NCBI RefSeq assembly: GCF_029076845.1
Contig: NZ_JARESE010000076.1
Coordinates: 1 to 64,000, forward strand
DNA from: Novosphingobium album (ex Liu et al. 2023)
GTDB taxonomy: Bacteria; Pseudomonadota; Alphaproteobacteria; Sphingomonadales; Sphingomonadaceae
Reading direction: 5' to 3'
DNA length: 64,000 nucleotides
Part shown: positions 59,689-64,000 of the stretch, in pieces
Position numbering within the stretch: the first letter of the stretch is position 1
How the letters are laid out: every line of letters begins with the position of its first letter
Notes under the pieces: model-generated
What the model was told of the DNA's origin: nothing
Database searches by the model: none
What the model saw: the letters and a program-made list of their open reading frames with translations, nothing else
Program-made: the position numbers and the translations under genes

Positions 59689-59764
59689 CCGGCCCGTCCC
59701 TATCCGCCGACGCACCGACAGACGCGCCCACGGTGTGCGCTCGCCCAGATAAAGGAAGCACCCA

Positions 59765-60091
59765 ATGACCGACAGCGCCGCCGTCCGAGCACGGCTCGAA
59801 GAACGGCTTGCCGAGCTTCGCGGCAGACAGGGCCGGATCGAGACCGATCTTGCGGAACCGCTGAACGCCGACTCCTCCGAGCAAGCCGTGGAAATGGAAG
59901 ACGATGCCGCGCTCGAGGGTCAGGCCGCCCTCGTTGACCGCGAGATCGCATCGGTGAGCCGGGCGCTCGACCGGATCGAGAAGGGCACCTACGGCGAATG
60001 CGTCCGTTGCGGCACCGATATTGCGCCAGCTCGCCTTGAGGCCCGCCCGGAAGCCGCGCTATGCATCGAATGCGCCCGGAGCGAGCAGTAG
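59765..60091 (+). CDS. TraR/DksA-type zinc-finger protein
   Basis: 108 residues. An N-terminal coiled-coil hairpin (LEERLAELRGRQGRIETDLA, ALVDREIASVSRALDRIE) is followed by a four-cysteine zinc finger (CVRCG and CIEC). DksA-family proteins bind RNA polymerase through the secondary channel and modulate stringent-response transcription. The length fits short DksA-like/YbiI-type members. Confidence 0.88.
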   Translation: MTDSAAVRARLEERLAELRGRQGRIETDLAEPLNADSSEQAVEMEDDAALEGQAALVDREIASVSRALDRIEKGTYGECVRCGTDIAPARLEARPEAALCIECARSEQ

Positions 60092-60266
60092 AACTCCTTC
60101 ATCAGCGAACTGCCCCCCTGTGGCTGGCAGGCTGAGAACCGACGTCTTGCCTTCGCGCTTTCAGCATGCCACGGCGGGGAACTTGACCGACCAGCGATCG
60201 TCAGCGCCAATTTCGCACCGCCGGCGGTTCCCGCTGTCGCACGACGACGTCCCTCCCCTACCTGGA

Positions 60267-61061
60267 ATGCCCGGCAACTCTTCGGTGACGGGCCTCGCGG
60301 GGTTGCTCGCATGCCTGATCGAAGCCGCTCGCGGCCACATCATCCCGGCGCCTGCGGCCTTTCCCGGCTATCCTTCGATCACCGACGCGATGGATGACCT
60401 GTTCGCCGCCGCGCGGGATTTCGAGGTGATCCCCACCATCAGCCTGGCCGACCATCTGTGGACGCACGCCACGCCCCTCCACTCCGGCGCCGTCTCGTCA
60501 AGCCTGCGCCGCCTCCGCGCCGCTGGCCATATTGGCCCGGGCTTTCTTCTGCTGTACGCGGCCGATATCCGCTCGCCTCTCCTCTATCTGCCGCAACGGC
60601 AGCCGCTGCGCGTCCGCGATGGAATCGAGATGGCGGGCCAAACCAGTGGCGGCCCCTTCCTGGCGCTCGTCCTGTGCGATGTCGCGCCTGATGGCCGGCC
60701 GCAGGCCGTGAAGGCCTGTGCCATACCCATATATCACGCCCGTCGGCTCGTGCCCGTCGGTTCAGACCTCGACCGTGACGTGCTCCGCGCTCTCGAGCAT
60801 CTCCAGGAAACCCTCGACGCCTACGGTATCGACTGTACGATCCGGCGCGTAGAACCGTTCTCCGGTCAGGCGCCGAGCCGGTTCACGCTCAGCCTTCCAG
60901 CACTGGGTCGGTCCATACCCACCATCCATCTGGCGATCGCCGACGAGACACACGCCTCTCATGCCGCCACCGGCGGACCCACAGATTTTATAGTGACCGC
61001 AGCGAACTGGAGGGACGGTACCTTGATCCGCTGGCTCGAAAAGACCCTGCTGCAATCCTGA
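60267..61061 (+). CDS. hypothetical protein, 264 aa
   Basis: The frame is open from before the DksA stop, so the start is uncertain. I chose the first ATG after the DksA-type gene; upstream TTG codons are possible. The first ~80 residues hold a helix and SITDAMDDLFAAARDFEVI. A mid-protein segment PGFLLLYAADIRSPLLYLPQ is beta-rich, and the C-terminus has SIPTIHLAIADETHAS and WRDGTLIRWLEKTLL. No catalytic motif recognised. Good codon pattern and length argue it is real. Confidence 0.55.
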   Translation: MPGNSSVTGLAGLLACLIEAARGHIIPAPAAFPGYPSITDAMDDLFAAARDFEVIPTISLADHLWTHATPLHSGAVSSSLRRLRAAGHIGPGFLLLYAADIRSPLLYLPQRQPLRVRDGIEMAGQTSGGPFLALVLCDVAPDGRPQAVKACAIPIYHARRLVPVGSDLDRDVLRALEHLQETLDAYGIDCTIRRVEPFSGQAPSRFTLSLPALGRSIPTIHLAIADETHASHAATGGPTDFIVTAANWRDGTLIRWLEKTLLQS

Positions 61062-61125
61062 TCGCGCGCCGCTGCGCAATATGTCCATGATGGTGTCGGG
61101 ATCACGGCTCAGATCCACCCGACGC

Positions 61126-61391
61126 TCACGGATCGGACGCGCGCAGATGATGCGGGTCGGTGTACATGTGTTGCACCGCCGCCGCGATTTCATCGTCGCT
61201 GGCGGGCAGCGGCACGGCATTCCTCTGCGATTTGCTCATCTTCGCCTTGCCGTCGCTCCCCGGAAGGCGGCTCATGTGCGGGATGAGTGCCTTGGCTTCA
61301 AACAACACAGCGCGCCCGATCTGCCGGTTGAGGCGGCGAACAAGTTCGTTGACCTGCTCGATGAGGTCACTGGCACGATCAGGGTGAGAAT
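61126..61391 (-). pseudogene. trpS: fragment of tryptophanyl-tRNA synthetase gene
   Basis: About 88 codons on the minus strand match the central part of TrpS. ALIPHMSRLPGSDGKAKMSK and SQRNAVPLP contain the KMSKS loop, and MYTDPHHLRASDP follows. The Rossmann N-terminus with HIGH and the C-terminal anticodon domain are absent, and a stop follows directly after DP. It is a dead internal fragment; the functional gene must lie elsewhere. The rest of the 436-bp gap (61062-61497) holds nothing else recognisable. Confidence 0.8.
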
Positions 61392-61497
61392 GCACAGCAG
61401 GCGCTACAACACCAGAATCCACGCGAACTTGAGCTAGCGCGAACGGGTTTTTGAGTTCTCGTAGGGGGCCTGGCTGCGGCACCGAAACCATGTGTCC

Positions 61498-62508
61498 TCA
61501 GGCGAGCAGTTCGGTACCGATCTGGTACTTCGCCTGTCCGGTCGCCTCAAAGGTCGAGATGTTCCTTATCGTCGTTTCGGCGATCGCACTGAGGGCCTCA
61601 CGGGTAAAGAACGCCTGGTGCCCGGTGATAAGCACGTTCGGGAAGGTAAGAAGCCGGGCGAAGACATCGTCCTGCAGCATTTCGTCGGAGAGGTCACGAA
61701 AGAATAGGTCCCCTTCCTCTTCGTAGACGTCGAGCCCCAATGACCCAATCTTACCCGATTTGAGGCCTTCAATAACCGCTTTTGTATCGACCACGGCTCC
61801 GCGGCTTGTATTGATTAGCATCGCGCCCGGCCGAATAGACTGCAACGCTCGCCCATCGATCAAATGATGGGTTTGCGGCGTAAGCGGGCAGTGGATGGAA
61901 ATGATGTCAGCCTGCTGCAGAAGCTCTGGGAATGTGACATACTCAACGCCGGAAGCGATGAGGTCGACATCGGGCAAGGGGTCGAAAGCGAGAATCCGGC
62001 ATCCGAAGCCGCTGAGGATACGCGTCACGGTCGCGCCGATCTTGCCGGTCCCGACAATCCCGACTGTGCGCTTGCCCAGATCGAAGCCGAGCAGACCGTC
62101 CAGAGCGAAATTCCCCTCGCGCACCCGAACATAGGCCCGGTGAAGCTTTCGGTTGAGCGACAGGATCAGCGCGATCGTATGTTCAGCGATCGCTTCGGGC
62201 GAATAGGATGGCACCCGCGCGATCGCTATTCCAAGTGCTTCGGCGGCTTCCAGGTCGACATGGTTGAAACCAGCGCTTCGCAGTGCAACCAGTCTCGTGC
62301 CCTGCTCACGAAGCGATGCCAGCACCGCTCGATCGAGACAGTCGTTCACGAAGACACAGATCGCTGTCGCTCCGTTCGCCAGCGCGACGGTCTGCTCAGA
62401 CAGGACCGCTTCAATAAAGTGCAGTACATGCGGCGTCCCGGCAGCCGAATTGGCTATGCCGAGGAACTCGCGGTCGTAGCCGCGTGTGCTGAAAACCGTC
62501 ACATCCAC
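61498..62508 (-). CDS. ldhA: D-lactate dehydrogenase (NAD-dependent)
   Basis: 336 residues from a GTG; a GTG two codons later is equally possible, and the frame stays open further upstream. D-2-hydroxyacid dehydrogenase motifs are the Rossmann GIVGTGKIG, the substrate Arg in INTSRGAVVD, Glu in DVYEEEGDLFF and catalytic His in ITGHQAFFTREAL. The wording FVNDCLDR, AEHTIALILSLNRKLHRAY and GDLFFRDLSDE matches LdhA rather than other family members. It reduces pyruvate to D-lactate during fermentation or oxygen limitation. Confidence 0.9.
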   Translation of the reverse strand: MDVTVFSTRGYDREFLGIANSAAGTPHVLHFIEAVLSEQTVALANGATAICVFVNDCLDRAVLASLREQGTRLVALRSAGFNHVDLEAAEALGIAIARVPSYSPEAIAEHTIALILSLNRKLHRAYVRVREGNFALDGLLGFDLGKRTVGIVGTGKIGATVTRILSGFGCRILAFDPLPDVDLIASGVEYVTFPELLQQADIISIHCPLTPQTHHLIDGRALQSIRPGAMLINTSRGAVVDTKAVIEGLKSGKIGSLGLDVYEEEGDLFFRDLSDEMLQDDVFARLLTFPNVLITGHQAFFTREALSAIAETTIRNISTFEATGQAKYQIGTELLA

Positions 62509-62698
62509 AGCGCACTTCTCCCTATCCTCGCGAGCGCCGTCACTAAGTAACATCCCGCAAGGACGGGCGGACAGATTCGCGACAAAAAGCGACATCAACG
62601 ACCAGGTCAGCTAGGGATGCCACCGTGAAGGGCTTTATCGGAGATAAAGGAACCGCAATTTCCGTCGGGTGCTCTATACAGGCCGCGATCGCCTCCTT

Positions 62699-64000
62699 TC
62701 ATGCCACGGCCAAAGCTGATCGAACCCGATCGACGATGACCCCACGGTCGCTTTCGGCGCTTATCCGCTGCCAATCCATTGCACCCAGATCGTAGTGGGC
62801 CTGCAAGTCGGCAACAGCCACATCTGCGTCCGACGCGTCGACCACCCGTGCAGCAATCCGCGCTCTTAACACCTCGGGCGCGGCATCGAGCCAAATACCG
62901 GCGAATGGAACGTCCTTGTGAGCAGCGACCTGAGCAATCGCCCGTCGTTCGTCAGGTCTCGCATAGACAGCATCGACGATCAGCGATCGTCCTTCGTTCA
63001 CCGCCAGCTGTGCTAACCTCTCCAATTCGGCGTAGACCGTCGCGCTCGCAGAGGTTGAATAGGCATCCTTGGAAAGCGGAGTCTCCGGAGGAAGACCTGC
63101 CAACCGTTTGCGCAAGACGTCGGACCGTAGGACCCGCGCCCCCGGCGCACTCCCGACACCATGGGCAACGAGCCTGGCGATCGTTGATTTTCCTGTCCCG
63201 GATAGCCCCCCTATTGCGACGAGGCGGTTCGGAATGGGTGCGAGCAATTCGTGGGCGAGACTCAGATATTGCTCGGCCTTTTTGCGAAGGGCGTTCGATG
63301 GGTCGCCATTTGCCTGTGCTGCCGTCACATGGGCCCGAACGGTGGCGCGGATGGAAAGGAACAGGGGGATGAGGGCCACTGCTTCTTCATCCTCTGGTGA
63401 GACGTCGAGGTAGCGGTTGAAGAGCATATTGGCCTGGACCCGGTAACCTTTCCTCCATAGGTCCATCAAGAGGAACGCCAGGTCGTACAGGACGTCGATC
63501 GTCGCGAGAGCGGCACTGAATTCGAGGCAATCGAACAGGACAGGCTCGTCATTGATTATAGCAATGTTGGCGAGATGCAGATCGCCGTGGCCATGCCTGA
63601 CGCGACCCGCCGCGGCGCGCGTATCGAGCAAGCGGGCGTGCCGTTCGGCCAAGGCCCGTTGCCGCCTGATCAAACTGCCTACGCTATCCGAACGCAAGAT
63701 CTCAGGAAAGGCGTCCATGCTCTCCTGGTTTCCCGCGATAACGGCTTCAATACCCGCGCGGCCCAAGCTTGATCGGACCTGTTCGGCACTATCGTGAAAC
63801 GACTTTATCTTGTCCGCCAGACGCAGAACCAGAGGTTCCGTGAGTGCGCCGCGCGCGGCCACCTGCTCAAGCAGCGCATCATCGGGAAAGCGGCGCATTT
63901 CCAGCAGCCAATCGATCGGTTCTCCGTCATCGCAGAAGCTCAATATACCATCACCATTTCGCCGAATCGGACGGACTGCGAGATATAGGCTTGGTGCGGT
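62699..64000 (-). CDS. phosphotransferase/P-loop kinase fusion, 5' end outside window (partial)
   Basis: The frame is open to the right edge (TAPSLYLAVRPI... continues upstream of a TTG at 63943), so the start lies beyond the window; 433 codons are visible. The N-terminal half is an aminoglycoside-phosphotransferase-like kinase fold with HGDLHLANI and FDCLEFS. The C-terminal half is a P-loop ATPase with AIGGLSGTGKSTIARLVAHG (Walker A). Such two-domain proteins are common in proteobacteria; their substrate is unknown. It is upstream of, and on the same strand as, ldhA. Confidence 0.85.
   Translation of the reverse strand, partial: TAPSLYLAVRPIRRNGDGILSFCDDGEPIDWLLEMRRFPDDALLEQVAARGALTEPLVLRLADKIKSFHDSAEQVRSSLGRAGIEAVIAGNQESMDAFPEILRSDSVGSLIRRQRALAERHARLLDTRAAAGRVRHGHGDLHLANIAIINDEPVLFDCLEFSAALATIDVLYDLAFLLMDLWRKGYRVQANMLFNRYLDVSPEDEEAVALIPLFLSIRATVRAHVTAAQANGDPSNALRKKAEQYLSLAHELLAPIPNRLVAIGGLSGTGKSTIARLVAHGVGSAPGARVLRSDVLRKRLAGLPPETPLSKDAYSTSASATVYAELERLAQLAVNEGRSLIVDAVYARPDERRAIAQVAAHKDVPFAGIWLDAAPEVLRARIAARVVDASDADVAVADLQAHYDLGAMDWQRISAESDRGVIVDRVRSALAVA

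Noticed and set aside
1..64000. tRNA, rRNA, CRISPR arrays, rho-independent terminators with good T-runs, and an attachment site beside the integrase
   Set aside because: I looked for conserved tRNA T-loop sequence, regularly spaced repeats and T-runs after GC stems, and found no convincing example beyond the weak terminator at 3988-4026.

Overview
The window is GC-rich (roughly 60-65% by eye), densely packed DNA whose gene content and protein flavour fit an alphaproteobacterium, most likely a sphingomonad (Sphingomonadales). The pointers are a cbb3 oxidase with sphingomonad-like accessory genes, a DUF3240 protein beside a heavy-metal RND pump, an MrpA-B fusion antiporter, and many GTG/TTG starts with ATGA/GTGA/TGATG overlaps. 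I see no rRNA, tRNA or CRISPR array. A tyrosine recombinase, several toxin-antitoxin pairs, an IS5-type transposase remnant and a trpS fragment suggest an accessory region, either a genomic island or a large plasmid; the sequence alone does not say which.

Layout. 1-5.3 kb: a nitrite/NO module (two c-type cytochromes, a copper nitrite reductase-like protein, a TonB receptor, NnrS). 5.3-12.1 kb, minus strand: ccoNOQP, a 62-aa membrane protein, a DUF2189 membrane protein, ccoI and ccoS. 12.2-14.3 kb: a small unknown protein, a universal stress protein and a VTT-like membrane protein. 14.4-23.5 kb, plus strand: a VIT1/CCC1-type transporter, a b561-type cytochrome, an OmpR-type two-component system and a heavy-metal RND efflux system with DUF3240. 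Three matching direct-repeat sites precede the transporter, cytochrome and RND adaptor genes, so they may form the regulon of the two-component system. 23.6-24.9 kb: an arginase-family protein and an IS5 remnant. 24.9-32.1 kb, minus strand: a complete YbhGFSR-like ABC exporter operon with its own TetR regulator and outer-membrane factor. 32.2-38.2 kb, minus strand: a group-2 Mrp/Pha cation:proton antiporter (A-B fused, C, D, E, F, G). 38.2-42.6 kb: an XRE regulator, a divergent MreB, a lone cytochrome oxidase subunit I, and a HemD-like gene with an unknown partner. 43.3-48.0 kb, plus strand: cysJ-cysI-metB. 48.1-50.6 kb: small stress-type genes and a PfkB kinase.

50.6-58.3 kb is the defence-like stretch. 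It holds a tyrosine recombinase translationally chained through a 35-codon ORF to an AbiEi/AbiEii toxin-antitoxin pair, a VapBC pair, a GNAT protein with an unknown C-terminal domain, a RES/ParS-type toxin-antitoxin pair with a clear palindromic operator, and an overlapping pair made of a one-TM helical protein and a 376-aa protein with PIN-like acidic motifs. That last pair is the best candidate here for an undescribed system. 58.6-64 kb: a secreted unknown, a small helical protein, a DksA-like zinc-finger protein, an unknown protein, a trpS fragment, a D-lactate dehydrogenase, and a phosphotransferase/P-loop fusion that runs off the right edge.

Taken together (inference): high-affinity respiration, nitrite/NO handling, a universal stress protein, PfkB, D-lactate dehydrogenase and an extra oxidase subunit look like a low-oxygen survival cluster. 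It is joined to metal/cation homeostasis, and an integrase-linked toxin-antitoxin island has been added to it.
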